Below are positions 25,764 to 34,744 of a DNA stretch of 64,000 nucleotides, in pieces; position 1 is the stretch's first letter, and each line of letters starts with the position of its first letter. Location of the stretch: contig JBPYFK010000008.1 in the NCBI GenBank assembly GCA_051984675.1, positions 1 to 64,000 of the forward strand, in the 5' to 3' direction. The DNA is from JBPYFK01 sp051984675 (GTDB lineage: Bacteria; Actinomycetota; Actinomycetes; Mycobacteriales; Pseudonocardiaceae). The notes under the pieces were generated by a model. It was not told where the DNA came from. It made no database searches and saw only the letters and a program-made list of their open reading frames with translations. Position numbers and translations under genes: made by a program.

Positions 25764-26073
25764 CTGGAGTTGCCTCCTCCGTACCGTGGATAGGGAGACC
25801 AACAAAAAGGCGATCAGTAATCAGCAGAACTGTCAAATTGATGTGGGCGTCTGGCCGGGATTCTTCACCCGAGTGAGGGGAAGTCAGGGCTCCTGAAAAA
25901 GAGCTGCGCGCGATGTTGATCGCTGACTACCGTGCTACTCCGTGGTGTCCGAATCCTCGCATAACGATCTACCCAGCACAGAACCGATCGATCCGCAAAT
26001 CCGACGCCCGACGGCGGAGTGGAATCGGATCGGTGCATATCCACGCGCGGCGGCGGGAGCACTTGCTGTGGGC
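25764..26073. other. Intergenic stretch with no recognised feature
   Basis: This gap of about 310 bp separates two genes transcribed the same way. It is lower in GC near 25800-25850 than its surroundings, fitting a promoter for the secreted protein gene. I see no RNA gene or strong hairpin. Confidence 0.4.
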
Positions 26074-26841
26074 TTAGCCGTTGTTTCGGCCGAGGAATGA
26101 GCCCGCGATGCCAGCGGCCATTCCCGCCGTCGAACCACTGCTGGTTTCGCCGGAGGGCAGATAGGGCATGAGCGCATGTGCCAACCGGTCGATCGGCAGC
26201 GACTGCAACCAGATCCGGCCGGGACCGGTCAGTTGGACCAAGAACAGCCCGTCCCCACCGAACAATTTGTTCTTGATGCCTTTCACGGTGGTGATGCTGA
26301 ACTGGACGGTTTCCTGGAACATCCCGACGTGGCCCGGGTGCACCAGGATGGTCTGACCGGGTTGCAACGTGTAGTTGACCACTTCGCCGGACAACTGCGC
26401 CCAGAATCGTCCCTGTCCGGTGATCTTCTGCAGGACGAATCCCTCGCCGCCGAAGATGCCCGCGCCGAGCCGCTGCTGGAAAGCGCTGGACAGCGCGACA
26501 CCGGCGGTACCGCACACATAGGAATGCCGATGCGCCAGGAATCCGCCGCCGGGTTGCCCGGAGACGTCGATGGGGAGGATCTGTCCCGGCAGGTGCGCGG
26601 CGAAGGAAACCGTTCCCGGCTGCTGCCCCGCCGTATAGGTGGTCATGAACCAGCTGCCGCCGGAAAAACCGCGTTTGAGCGCGCCGAAGACGCCGCCGCT
26701 GCCCGCGCCCTGCGTCGAGGTTTGCATCGCGATCCCGGCCGACATCCAGGACAGCTCGCCCGCTTCCGCGCAGATGCTCTCGCCGGGATCGAGCATGATG
26801 TCCAGCACCGGCATGGTCGTTCCATGGATGTGATCGCGCAC
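26074..26841 (-). CDS. AIM24/TIGR00266 family protein
   Basis: A 255-aa beta-rich protein of the AIM24 family: VLDIMLDPGESICAEAGELSWM, then a Gly-rich loop (GSGGVFGALKRGFSGGSWF), IFGGEGFVLQKITGQG, LFGGDGLFLVQLTGPGRIWLQS, and a Gly/Ser-rich C-terminus. The family is widespread with unknown function; mitochondrial AIM24 affects inner-membrane organisation. GTG start with AAAGGGAG just upstream. The paired GGxG loops are family features. Confidence 0.86.
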   Translation of the reverse strand: MRDHIHGTTMPVLDIMLDPGESICAEAGELSWMSAGIAMQTSTQGAGSGGVFGALKRGFSGGSWFMTTYTAGQQPGTVSFAAHLPGQILPIDVSGQPGGGFLAHRHSYVCGTAGVALSSAFQQRLGAGIFGGEGFVLQKITGQGRFWAQLSGEVVNYTLQPGQTILVHPGHVGMFQETVQFSITTVKGIKNKLFGGDGLFLVQLTGPGRIWLQSLPIDRLAHALMPYLPSGETSSGSTAGMAAGIAGSFLGRNNG

Positions 26842-26958
26842 GGCGCTCCCTTTCTGTGATCACCCGAATCCGCGATCAGTGTAGCCAGGGGCGATCCCGC
26901 GTCGTGACGAAATGCGACAAACGCCTGGACTGGGCTCAGGTCCCTACCCGAGCACGCC

Positions 26959-27942
26959 TCACCGCTGAGGAGCGAGGTATTCCACGGCGGTAGCAGCAGG
27001 AACGACTGCCTCGATCCGTAGAGCCGTCTCGCCCGCATACAGGGGACAGCTGTCGACGAGTCGTTCGGGCATCCCGACTGTCGGCGGGGCAGGACCGAAC
27101 AGCGGGATCGCCGGGCGCTGCGTCTTGGCCATGCGTTCCGCGACCGACATCGGGAGGCGTCCGAGCGCTCCCGTGAGCGATTCCAGCGCCACGATGGGGC
27201 GTGGCCCCCACGAACTCCGCCGGCACCAACGCTCGGTCGCCGCGTTCGGGACGACCCGGTGACGCATCGGCCATCCGAGCCCGAACAGCAGAGTCTCCAG
27301 AGTTCGGTCCGCATCGAGCACCCGCTGCTTGTAAGCAGGGTGCGCCATGCACTCGTCCGTGAGCAGGAATCGCGTGCCGGCGACTACGGCTTCAGCACCC
27401 GCGTCCAGCGCGCGCCGGGAATCGGCCGCATCCGCGATACCGCCGGCTACCAGCACGGGTGAACTACCCGCCAACGCCTGGATGCGTTCAAGCACGGTCA
27501 GTGGCGACTCGACGCCGACAAGATGTCCACCAGCGTCGCGACCTTGCGCGATCAGGCCCTGCGCGCCGTCCGCGAGCGCGCGACGTGCTTCTGCCTCGGT
27601 GCCCACCGTCTGAAACACCATGATCCCGCCCTCCCGCAGGCGGGACACCAGGTCCCGGTCGAAGCCGCCATGCAGCACCACCACCGGCAGGTTCGTGCTC
27701 AGGCAGGCATCGACATGCGCCTGTTTGGTGAACGGGACCAGCAGGTTCGCCGCGACCGGCCGACCGGCGGCACGTTCCCGCGCCTGCCCGAGCTCGTTCT
27801 GGAACATCGCCGGAGGCAGGATGCCCACCGTTCCCAAGGCGCCAGTCGCGGAGACCGCACCGGCGAGTTCAGCGCCGGCCACGCTGCCCATCCCAGCCTG
27901 AACCACGGGATGTTCCAGCCCCACCCGGTCGACGAAAGACAT
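26959..27942 (-). CDS. Nitronate monooxygenase-like (NPD) FMN protein
   Basis: A 327-aa TIM-barrel flavoprotein. The start FVDRVGLEHPVVQAGMGSVAGAELA, the VFQTVGTEAEARRALADGAQGLIAQGRDAGGHL region (shown only to locate the FMN loop) and VLVAGGIADAADSRRALDAGAEAVVAGTRFL are typical of the 2-nitropropane dioxygenase/enoyl reductase FabK superfamily. The QGRDAGGH segment corresponds to the QGxEAGGH catalytic-His motif, with Asp in place of Glu. Many relatives in actinomycetes have no known substrate; true nitronate activity is uncertain. Confidence 0.82.
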   Translation of the reverse strand: MSFVDRVGLEHPVVQAGMGSVAGAELAGAVSATGALGTVGILPPAMFQNELGQARERAAGRPVAANLLVPFTKQAHVDACLSTNLPVVVLHGGFDRDLVSRLREGGIMVFQTVGTEAEARRALADGAQGLIAQGRDAGGHLVGVESPLTVLERIQALAGSSPVLVAGGIADAADSRRALDAGAEAVVAGTRFLLTDECMAHPAYKQRVLDADRTLETLLFGLGWPMRHRVVPNAATERWCRRSSWGPRPIVALESLTGALGRLPMSVAERMAKTQRPAIPLFGPAPPTVGMPERLVDSCPLYAGETALRIEAVVPAATAVEYLAPQR

Positions 27943-27985
27943 CGCCCGACGATACCCCAGTGCGCGCCGCCGGTGGCGGAGTCAG

Positions 27986-28017
27986 CAGCTCACAGGCCGG
28001 TCAGCTCACAGGCCGGT
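27986..28017. repeat. 16-bp tandem repeat, 2 exact copies
   Basis: CAGCTCACAGGCCGGT is repeated exactly at 27986 and 28002. The copy junction lies just beyond the jetD stop codon, and the second copy includes the last codons of jetD. Confidence 0.9.
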
Positions 28018-29271
28018 GCGGAGATCGGTGAGAAGATCGGGCAGGACCACCTCTTCCTCGACCGCGCGGCCGACATCGGCCATCAGGGAAGCCAGATCCG
28101 GGTCCCAAGGCGAGTCCGTCGGTGCGCCTACGAGCGTCGGCAGATCCACGCGCTGGGCGGACGCCGCATTGACGGCTTCGCGATAGTCCGTTGTGGACAT
28201 TCGCCACGGCCGTGCTCCCACCGCGAGCACGGATCGGGCGATCGCGAGACCGGCCCAGTCGAAGTCCCCGTGGTAGTGCAGGTTCGCGCCGCAGCCCACG
28301 AGGTTGCGCAGCAGCGTGAGGGCGACTGTCGTCGGGTGGCCCGACACGCACACCAGTGGATGTTGGAGGTCCTCACGCACTGCCGCCTCCAACACCCGCG
28401 GGTTCTCACAGACCGCCACGGACGTCCCCGGTTCGACCAGCGCCTCCGGGGCCGCGCCGAGGTCGAGTTGGGTCAGGTGCGTGGGAAGTCCCAACGCCGT
28501 TCGTTGGCGCAACACCCGCGCCCAGTCGCTCTCACCCCGCACGGGCAACGCCCAGCACAGGACCGTCGCGGACACGGCATCGAGCGCGACCCCCGAACGC
28601 TCCCACAGCGCTCGGCGCTCCCGCTCGTTGCCCGGCGGTTCCGCGCCGTGTGCGAGTGCGGCCGCTCGGAGTACCACTCGGGTGAGCGTGAGTCCGCTGT
28701 CCAGCTCGTGGGCGCCACCGCCGAAGCGTGCGGCGAGGTCGGCTCGGCTCGCCCAGCGCTCGGGTGTCTTGGTCGGGTCGAGCTGCAGGTGCGCGAGCAC
28801 TGCGGCAGCCCGGCGCCCCACCTGTTCCAGAGCTTCGTCCGCGACCCGACCGTACTGGCGAACCCAGTCGATCCACGGCTGCGCCCACGGCTGCGAGTCG
28901 AGGCTGTGCTCGGCCAGGGCGTCCCGCAGGGCGTCGATCACTCGTTCCCGGCGCGCTTCTCCTACTGCTCCGGCGGATTCGCGCTGCTCGACCGGGCGTC
29001 CGTGCAGGATCTCCAGTACCTCGCGCAGCCCGAGCCCGAACCGGGTGTTCCGCAGCGCCTCGTCCAGTTTGGACGCGCTGATCCTGGTTCCCTGACCCCA
29101 CATCGGACGTCCCACGACCTGGCCGACCTGCTCTCGGGTGGCCTGGTCTGGAAGCTCCAGGCGGAATGTGGCCGGCTGCTGCGGGGACTCCAGGGCTTCA
29201 CGCGCCTTTTCCCATAACCCGGCCAACTCCGGTCCGCCCCACACTGCGCGGACGTCGTCTTCGCGGCTCAC
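28006..29271 (-). CDS. jetD: Wadjet JetD, Toprim-like nuclease (DUF3323/DUF2399, TIGR02679 type)
   Basis: A 421-aa protein. The N-terminal part (about 1-270) fits the DUF3323 half. The C-terminal DUF2399 part is a topoisomerase VI A/Spo11-like Toprim domain with the metal-binding Glu in VAVCENPRVLE (about residue 285) and the DxD in NLHYHGDFDWAGLA (about residue 330). In Wadjet systems JetD is the endonuclease that cuts plasmid DNA after the JetABC SMC-like motor has extruded a loop. The gene overlaps jetC by 4 bp and is last in the operon. Confidence 0.9.
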   Translation of the reverse strand: MSREDDVRAVWGGPELAGLWEKAREALESPQQPATFRLELPDQATREQVGQVVGRPMWGQGTRISASKLDEALRNTRFGLGLREVLEILHGRPVEQRESAGAVGEARRERVIDALRDALAEHSLDSQPWAQPWIDWVRQYGRVADEALEQVGRRAAAVLAHLQLDPTKTPERWASRADLAARFGGGAHELDSGLTLTRVVLRAAALAHGAEPPGNERERRALWERSGVALDAVSATVLCWALPVRGESDWARVLRQRTALGLPTHLTQLDLGAAPEALVEPGTSVAVCENPRVLEAAVREDLQHPLVCVSGHPTTVALTLLRNLVGCGANLHYHGDFDWAGLAIARSVLAVGARPWRMSTTDYREAVNAASAQRVDLPTLVGAPTDSPWDPDLASLMADVGRAVEEEVVLPDLLTDLRTGL

Positions 29272-32200
29272 GGGTCTGCCCTTTCCAGGTCACGGCCGTC
29301 CCAGGTGGTGTGGGTGCAGGCGATGCCGTGCCCGCTGCGCGGTCGTAGCACGTCGTAGATGTGCATCCGGGGAATCTTGGGCGAGACGCCCCACCCGCTC
29401 GGCCACGTGATCAGCCAGTCCATGTCCAGGTCCACCAGCAGTCCCAGCATCCGGGCGACGGTCGGATCGTCCAGTCGCTCGAATGCCTCGTCGAGCAGCA
29501 CCAGCCGCAGCGGTCCGGCGCCACCGGCGGACACGCTGACCGCGTCGTAGAAAGCCGCTGCCGCGGCGAAGAGCGTCACGTAGGAGACCAGGCGGGTCTC
29601 GCCGGACGAGAGTTGACGCAGGCGGCGGACACGCGGCTTGCCCTCCGGGCCCTCGTCACGGACCCGCACGGTGAACGCGTACCAGGAACGGTAATCCAGT
29701 GCACGCGACAGGATTTCCGCGTAACCGCCCGAGGTGCTGTCCCGCTCGGCCTCGATGAGGTCGGTGAACACGCGGCGGAGCAGCTCGTCCTGGTCTTCGC
29801 TGCGGTTGGCGAACGGCGTGCGTACCAGCTCGATGGCCTGCCGGATGTCGTCGCTGAGCGCGGTGGAGGGTTGCCATTCCAACTGCACATGCACGCCTTG
29901 GCTGGACCGAGCGCTGTCCAGCACCGCGTTCATGCGCTCGCACAGGTCCTCCGCGATGGCGATCTGGCCGCGCAGGCGCTCCGCGAGGTCACGGATCAGG
30001 TAATCCGCGAAGATCGACTGGTACCGCTCGTTGAGGTATCCGCGCTGCTGCGCGAGCGTCTCGCTCACCCGCACGGCAGCGTCGGCAACCGAACGGGGGC
30101 CTTCCTCGCCGGTCACCGTGATCGTCAGCAGCCCGCTCTGCTCACCGGCAGTGATGTCGTAGCTGCCGCTGAGGGACTGCTGCAACGTCTGGAAGCGGTT
30201 CAGAACGGCTGTCTCGGTAGCCGTCTTGCGGGTGTCGACCGACAGCACCGCGTCGGCGGCATCGCCCATATCGGACGGTCGTGATGGGGGTAGTTCCTTC
30301 CCGTCGTCCGCGATGGTCATCGCCGTCCACATTCCTGGAACACCGAGCGCGTCCCGGAACGCGGTCTGCGCCGTTTCGGCCTCTTCCTGTCGTCCGGTGA
30401 GCTGCCCCCGCTTGCTTTCCAGCTGCGTTTCCACCTTGACAATGGATTCCCGCAGGCTGCTGATGTCCTCCCGGAGTTTCGGCAGTTCCTGGCGTACCTG
30501 GGTGCGCTCGGACTCCATCGACTTCAGCTTGCGGTCGACTTCCTCCGCCTCGCCGCCGCCCACGGCCGCCCTCAGCTCGGCGAGCGCGCTCGCCTGCTCG
30601 GCGTAGGCGGTGCATGCCTCGCCCGCCTGCTCCTCGGCGGCCATGCGGTCGGCGACCGCCGCGTCGTGGTGCAGCGACATGTTCTGGAACGAGTCGAGCG
30701 TCGCCCGTACGCGGGACTCCACGAGCCCGCGTACGCGCTCCGCGCCCGACCGTGCCTCGGTCGCCGCCCGCTGCGCGGCTTCCAGCGCCGCCGTCTCAGC
30801 GGGAAGATCCGCCTCGCCGGCGGCGCGCACGAGCTCCGCGTGCGCCGCCTGCCAGCTCTGCTCTGCGCGCTCGTGCTGCTCGCGCAGCTCGCGCGCCGTG
30901 CGCTCGGCGTCCTCGGCGGACTCCACCGCCGAGGTGAGCTTCGCGTGCGCCGTGAGCAGGTCGCCGTCGTCGGGAAAGGACTCCAGGTGTTGCTCCAGCG
31001 CGGTCACCTGCTCGGCTGCGTCCCGGCGTCGCCGCTGTGCCTCGGCGACTTCGTCGGACAGCCGGGAGAGCTCGTCCTCCAGTTCAGCGATACGCCGCGC
31101 CCGTGCGGACTCCCGCGCGCCCGCACCGACGTACTCGGCGGTGCTCTTCGCCCACTGCCCGGACAGCACCCCGGCGCGCCAGCGCCCCGTGGCGTTCACG
31201 CCGAACCCGTCACCGTCCGATGTGGACCATTCGGTGGGAGCCGGGACGGACGAGAGCAGCGAGGCGACCTGCTCGGTCGTGACCGGACAGTCCGGCTCGC
31301 TGGCCGGAACGAGCACGTCGGCCAGCGTCGCGGCGCCGGCGCTGGCTTTCCCGGGGGTAGCCAGGAGATCGGCGGGATGCTCATCGGCCAGTGAGCCGTC
31401 CGCGAGTACCCACGCGTTGAGCAGCCCGCTGGACTGCAACGCGGCCTCCAGCCCGGCCTGCCGTTCCTCGCTCACCTCCGGGCGGAAGTCCACCAGCCGA
31501 TAGAAGGCGGCTCCGCGTCGCGGATCGCGCTCGGCGGTCGCCCAGTCGGGGCGTGCCGGAATGCGTTCGCGGCCCGCGCGCAGTTCGGCCAGCTCAGCCT
31601 CGCGCTCGCTGCGCCTCGACTGGAGCGCGGCCAGCTCGCTGTCTACTTCGGACACCCGCTGCCTGGCCTCGTCGAGCTGTGGCGCGGCCCACTTGCGGAC
31701 CTGATCCCGGGCGTGTCGGACAGCCGACCGGTCCGCGATCACCTCATCAACCGACGGCGGTTGGGGAGCGGTCGCCTCGGATTCGGGCCAGTCCGCCGTC
31801 CAGCGTCGCGCCTGCTCCACCCACCCGGTGGCGATCTCGGCGAGCTCCTGGCGTGCCTGGTTCCGGCGCCCGGCCGCATCCGTGGCGGTGAGCTGCGCCT
31901 GCTTGGCGGAGCGTTGCAGATCGACGACCTTGCTTCGCTCGTCGTCGAGCTGGAGCGACTGCTGGTGCAGGGTGAAGGTGAGCGCACCACGCCGCTGGGC
32001 GACCGTCGCCGCCTGCTCCGCCTGCTTCGTGGCGGTGGCCAGCGCTGTAGCCAGCGTGTCGGTGTCCACCTCGGGCGCGGCATACCGCTGGACCTCGACC
32101 GGTTCGGCGTCCGGTTCCGGGGAGATGCGTACGCGGTCAGCGGTGATGACGACCTCGGCGGCCGGGGGCGCGGTCACCCGGGGGACCAGGCTCGCGTCCA

Positions 32201-33452
32201 GGCCCGCTGCGGTCATCTGCTGCCCGGCGCGGTCGGCGGCCTGCGTGACCTCGTCGGTGTCGTCGCGCAGCCGGCGCAACACGCCGAGGACGGACTCCAC
32301 GGAGCGCTCTTCCTGCTTACGGTGGCGGCTCGCCGTCTCCAGCGCCGCCGTTGCGGCCGACCGGGCGCCCTCCACCAGCCGTTCCCGGTCCCAGAGGTTC
32401 TGCAGCTCGGTGTAGGCGGGGTGCGAGCGCATCGCATCGATGCCGGTTTCCAGCTCGCTTTCCCGCTGGTCCAATTCGGACACGCGCTGCTCGTGCGCTT
32501 CCCGCTGGGACCGCTTGGCGGCCAGTTTCTCGTCCAGGGTGTCGATCTCGGCGCGCAGGCTGTCTACTTTGGACGATGTTTCGCGCATGGACCGGGCGCG
32601 GTTGTGCAGGGCGCCCAGCGCGTAGCCCGAGTACGTGGACAGGAACGCCCGCAGCGCCTTGTCCGCCGTCGTCAGCCGGACGATGTTCTCCCGGATCGAC
32701 TCCAGGTCGTCGAACGAGGTGGCCAGCCGCTCGATCAGCGCCGAATCCAGTGGCGGCAACGCATCGGAGAGGATCTGTTCCAGCTGGCCTTCCAGCACCT
32801 TCAACCCGACGTCCGGGTTGCGCAGCGTGCGTTGCAGGTGCAGCAGGTCGCCGTAACGCGAGGCGGGCACGCCGTAGGCCACCGCGGCGATCTTGGCGCG
32901 GAATGCCTGGTCGTCCAGGACGCAGTCGGCGCCCAGCAGGTCGCGCAACTGGGTCTGCCCCAGCGGAATCCGGTCCGGGCGACCGACGAGGTGCACGTCG
33001 ATCCCCACCCGCCGGGTGGTGATGAACCGCCACGAGTCGCTGATCTGCTGGGACGTTCTCGACGCCTTCACCCCGACGCCACAGGTCAGGAACTCCTCCC
33101 CGCCGTCCGGTGTTTCGCGGCGCAACTCGATCCAGGCATAACCGATGCGGTTGGGGCCGCCGGGATAGTCATCGAGCATCAGGCGACGCATGCTGACGGT
33201 GTCGAACCCTTTCGACCCCAGCTGCCGAAGGTCGCCTTCCAGGCACAGCGGCAGCAACAGCTCCAGGGTGCGCGACTTGCCGGAACCGTTGGTGCCCTGG
33301 AAGATCGCCCGGCCGCCGGAGAGGTCGAACACCTGCTCCGCGTACTGCCAGATGTTGATCACACCGCCGCGATGCAGACGCCAGCGGTCTTCGGGCACGA
33401 CCGGAGGCGTGTGCGGCTCGCCGGAGAAACCTGCTGATGGCGTCGGGGTCAT
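29268..33452 (-). CDS. jetC: Wadjet JetC, SMC-like ATPase (TIGR02680 type)
   Basis: A 1394-aa ATPase. Walker A is GTNGSGKS (residues 53-60); a very long coiled-coil region rich in Glu, Ala, Arg and Leu follows (roughly 280-1150, with a hinge-like non-coil part around 620-800). The ABC signature LSSGETRL is near residue 1277 and Walker B is LVLLDEAFERLDD near 1315. The architecture is that of MukB/SbcC-type SMC proteins. In Wadjet, JetC dimerises, binds JetA and JetB, and extrudes DNA loops using ATP. 4-bp overlaps couple it to jetB and jetD. Confidence 0.93.
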   Translation of the reverse strand: MTPTPSAGFSGEPHTPPVVPEDRWRLHRGGVINIWQYAEQVFDLSGGRAIFQGTNGSGKSRTLELLLPLCLEGDLRQLGSKGFDTVSMRRLMLDDYPGGPNRIGYAWIELRRETPDGGEEFLTCGVGVKASRTSQQISDSWRFITTRRVGIDVHLVGRPDRIPLGQTQLRDLLGADCVLDDQAFRAKIAAVAYGVPASRYGDLLHLQRTLRNPDVGLKVLEGQLEQILSDALPPLDSALIERLATSFDDLESIRENIVRLTTADKALRAFLSTYSGYALGALHNRARSMRETSSKVDSLRAEIDTLDEKLAAKRSQREAHEQRVSELDQRESELETGIDAMRSHPAYTELQNLWDRERLVEGARSAATAALETASRHRKQEERSVESVLGVLRRLRDDTDEVTQAADRAGQQMTAAGLDASLVPRVTAPPAAEVVITADRVRISPEPDAEPVEVQRYAAPEVDTDTLATALATATKQAEQAATVAQRRGALTFTLHQQSLQLDDERSKVVDLQRSAKQAQLTATDAAGRRNQARQELAEIATGWVEQARRWTADWPESEATAPQPPSVDEVIADRSAVRHARDQVRKWAAPQLDEARQRVSEVDSELAALQSRRSEREAELAELRAGRERIPARPDWATAERDPRRGAAFYRLVDFRPEVSEERQAGLEAALQSSGLLNAWVLADGSLADEHPADLLATPGKASAGAATLADVLVPASEPDCPVTTEQVASLLSSVPAPTEWSTSDGDGFGVNATGRWRAGVLSGQWAKSTAEYVGAGARESARARRIAELEDELSRLSDEVAEAQRRRRDAAEQVTALEQHLESFPDDGDLLTAHAKLTSAVESAEDAERTARELREQHERAEQSWQAAHAELVRAAGEADLPAETAALEAAQRAATEARSGAERVRGLVESRVRATLDSFQNMSLHHDAAVADRMAAEEQAGEACTAYAEQASALAELRAAVGGGEAEEVDRKLKSMESERTQVRQELPKLREDISSLRESIVKVETQLESKRGQLTGRQEEAETAQTAFRDALGVPGMWTAMTIADDGKELPPSRPSDMGDAADAVLSVDTRKTATETAVLNRFQTLQQSLSGSYDITAGEQSGLLTITVTGEEGPRSVADAAVRVSETLAQQRGYLNERYQSIFADYLIRDLAERLRGQIAIAEDLCERMNAVLDSARSSQGVHVQLEWQPSTALSDDIRQAIELVRTPFANRSEDQDELLRRVFTDLIEAERDSTSGGYAEILSRALDYRSWYAFTVRVRDEGPEGKPRVRRLRQLSSGETRLVSYVTLFAAAAAFYDAVSVSAGGAGPLRLVLLDEAFERLDDPTVARMLGLLVDLDMDWLITWPSGWGVSPKIPRMHIYDVLRPRSGHGIACTHTTWDGRDLERADP

Positions 33453-34744
33453 CGACTTTCTTCCTGCTCGTCAGGGTCGTCTGGGGAATGTGGGCCGGCT
33501 GGGGAATGTGGGCCGGCTGGGGATTGTGGGTCGTCGAACAGCGAGAGGCTCTCGACCTCTGGGGCGACGGCGGTTTGCTCCGGCTCCCGGTTCGGGGCCG
33601 GGGTCGCGTCGGGCTGCGGTAGCCAGCGGTGCGCCGCGGGGTTGATCCACCATCGCTCGCCGGGTTCCTGGCGCAGCATGCCGAGCCGGTGCAGCAGCGA
33701 CACCACGTCGCGCACCAATTCGTCGAGATCCTCGGTGGCCTGCCGGGACCACGCCGCCGGGTAGGACTCGACAAGATCCGCGCATACGTCGCGGATGTCC
33801 TCCGCTGTCACCGGATGCCTGCCGTCACGGTCGCGGGGCGCACCACGCTCCAGCAGATCCGGCAGGGCCAGCATCGCGATCCGGGCAACCGTGCCCGGAC
33901 CGGGGAACGGTACGTCAGTCAGGTAATCCTCTGGGTCACTGATCGCGACGCCTTCGGCGCGCATTTCACCCACGAGACCGAAAAACCGCTCCAGAAGCCT
34001 GGACTCCGTGACCTGGTGCAGGCGCAGCCAGTGCGCCTGCTCGTCCGGCAGGTCGGCGTAGAGCACCACCGGGTCCTCCACGAGCCTGCGCCGCACCGCG
34101 TGCTCGGCACCCCGAGGCCCGGCCGCCGCGGCCGACGCGATCAGCCCTTCGGGGCTGCCCGCGTCCGTCAGCGGTCCGGCGAGCACGTGGCCGAGCAGGT
34201 CGGTGTCGATGGTGATCAGCGCCTCCACCGACGAATCCGTGGCCCACGGCGCCACGCTGCCTTCGGTTTCGCTGATCACGCCCAGGGCCACCAGATGGCG
34301 CAACGCGGCCGTCAACGCCCGCCGATCGGCCGGGTCGTCGACGACCTCCAGGCCCGCCTCGACCGCCGCGGCGCGCACATCGCCGACAAGCCGGGACAGC
34401 AGCACCTGTCGCCCGATCCCCGTCAGTGCGGCGAGGGTCAGTGCCAGGTAGGCGTATCCGCGGGGGGAAAGGGACTGTTCGCCGCGTGTGGTGTCGTCGG
34501 CCGGTCCGGCCTTGTACAACCGCGCGAACCGGCGTTCTACCACCAGCCGGTAGCCGAGCAGGGTGCTGAAGATGTCCTGCAACACCGCGCGATGGCGGTA
34601 GATCATGGGCAGCAGGTCGCCGTCCGGCGTGCCGGGATGCAGCAGCGGGCGACGCAGCAACACCCGCGCGCAGCGCACCACGTTCGCCGCGTCGATGTCG
34701 CCGAGATCGTCGAAGGTCGCGACGGTCGACGCCCGCGGGCTCAT
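33449..34744 (-). CDS. jetB: Wadjet JetB (DUF2398, TIGR02678 type; MukE/kite-like)
   Basis: A 431-aa protein of the DUF2398 family: FDDLGDIDAANVVRCARVLLRRPLL at the start, LLGYRLVVERRFARLYKAG, DTTRGEQSLSPRGYAYLALTLAALTGI and a winged-helix-rich remainder. By position and family it is the MukE/kite-type subunit of the Wadjet condensin-like complex. The C-terminal 60 residues are Pro-rich and carry an 18-bp tandem repeat encoding PAGPHS units, probably a dispensable tail. Confidence 0.88.
   Translation of the reverse strand: MSPRASTVATFDDLGDIDAANVVRCARVLLRRPLLHPGTPDGDLLPMIYRHRAVLQDIFSTLLGYRLVVERRFARLYKAGPADDTTRGEQSLSPRGYAYLALTLAALTGIGRQVLLSRLVGDVRAAAVEAGLEVVDDPADRRALTAALRHLVALGVISETEGSVAPWATDSSVEALITIDTDLLGHVLAGPLTDAGSPEGLIASAAAAGPRGAEHAVRRRLVEDPVVLYADLPDEQAHWLRLHQVTESRLLERFFGLVGEMRAEGVAISDPEDYLTDVPFPGPGTVARIAMLALPDLLERGAPRDRDGRHPVTAEDIRDVCADLVESYPAAWSRQATEDLDELVRDVVSLLHRLGMLRQEPGERWWINPAAHRWLPQPDATPAPNREPEQTAVAPEVESLSLFDDPQSPAGPHSPAGPHSPDDPDEQEESR
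33481..33533. repeat. 18-bp tandem repeat in the jetB C-terminus
   Basis: CTGGGGAATGTGGGCCGG occurs exactly at 33481 and 33499, with a partial third copy at 33517. It is in frame and encodes repeated PAGPHS/SPAGPH in the non-conserved tail of JetB. Confidence 0.9.

Noticed and set aside
27523..29217. 564-aa open frame over nitronate monooxygenase and jetD
   Set aside because: It crosses two well-supported genes on the opposite strand and has no motif of its own.
31713..33437. 574-aa open frame antisense to jetC
   Set aside because: Shadow of JetC; low-complexity Arg/Gly composition and no start signal.
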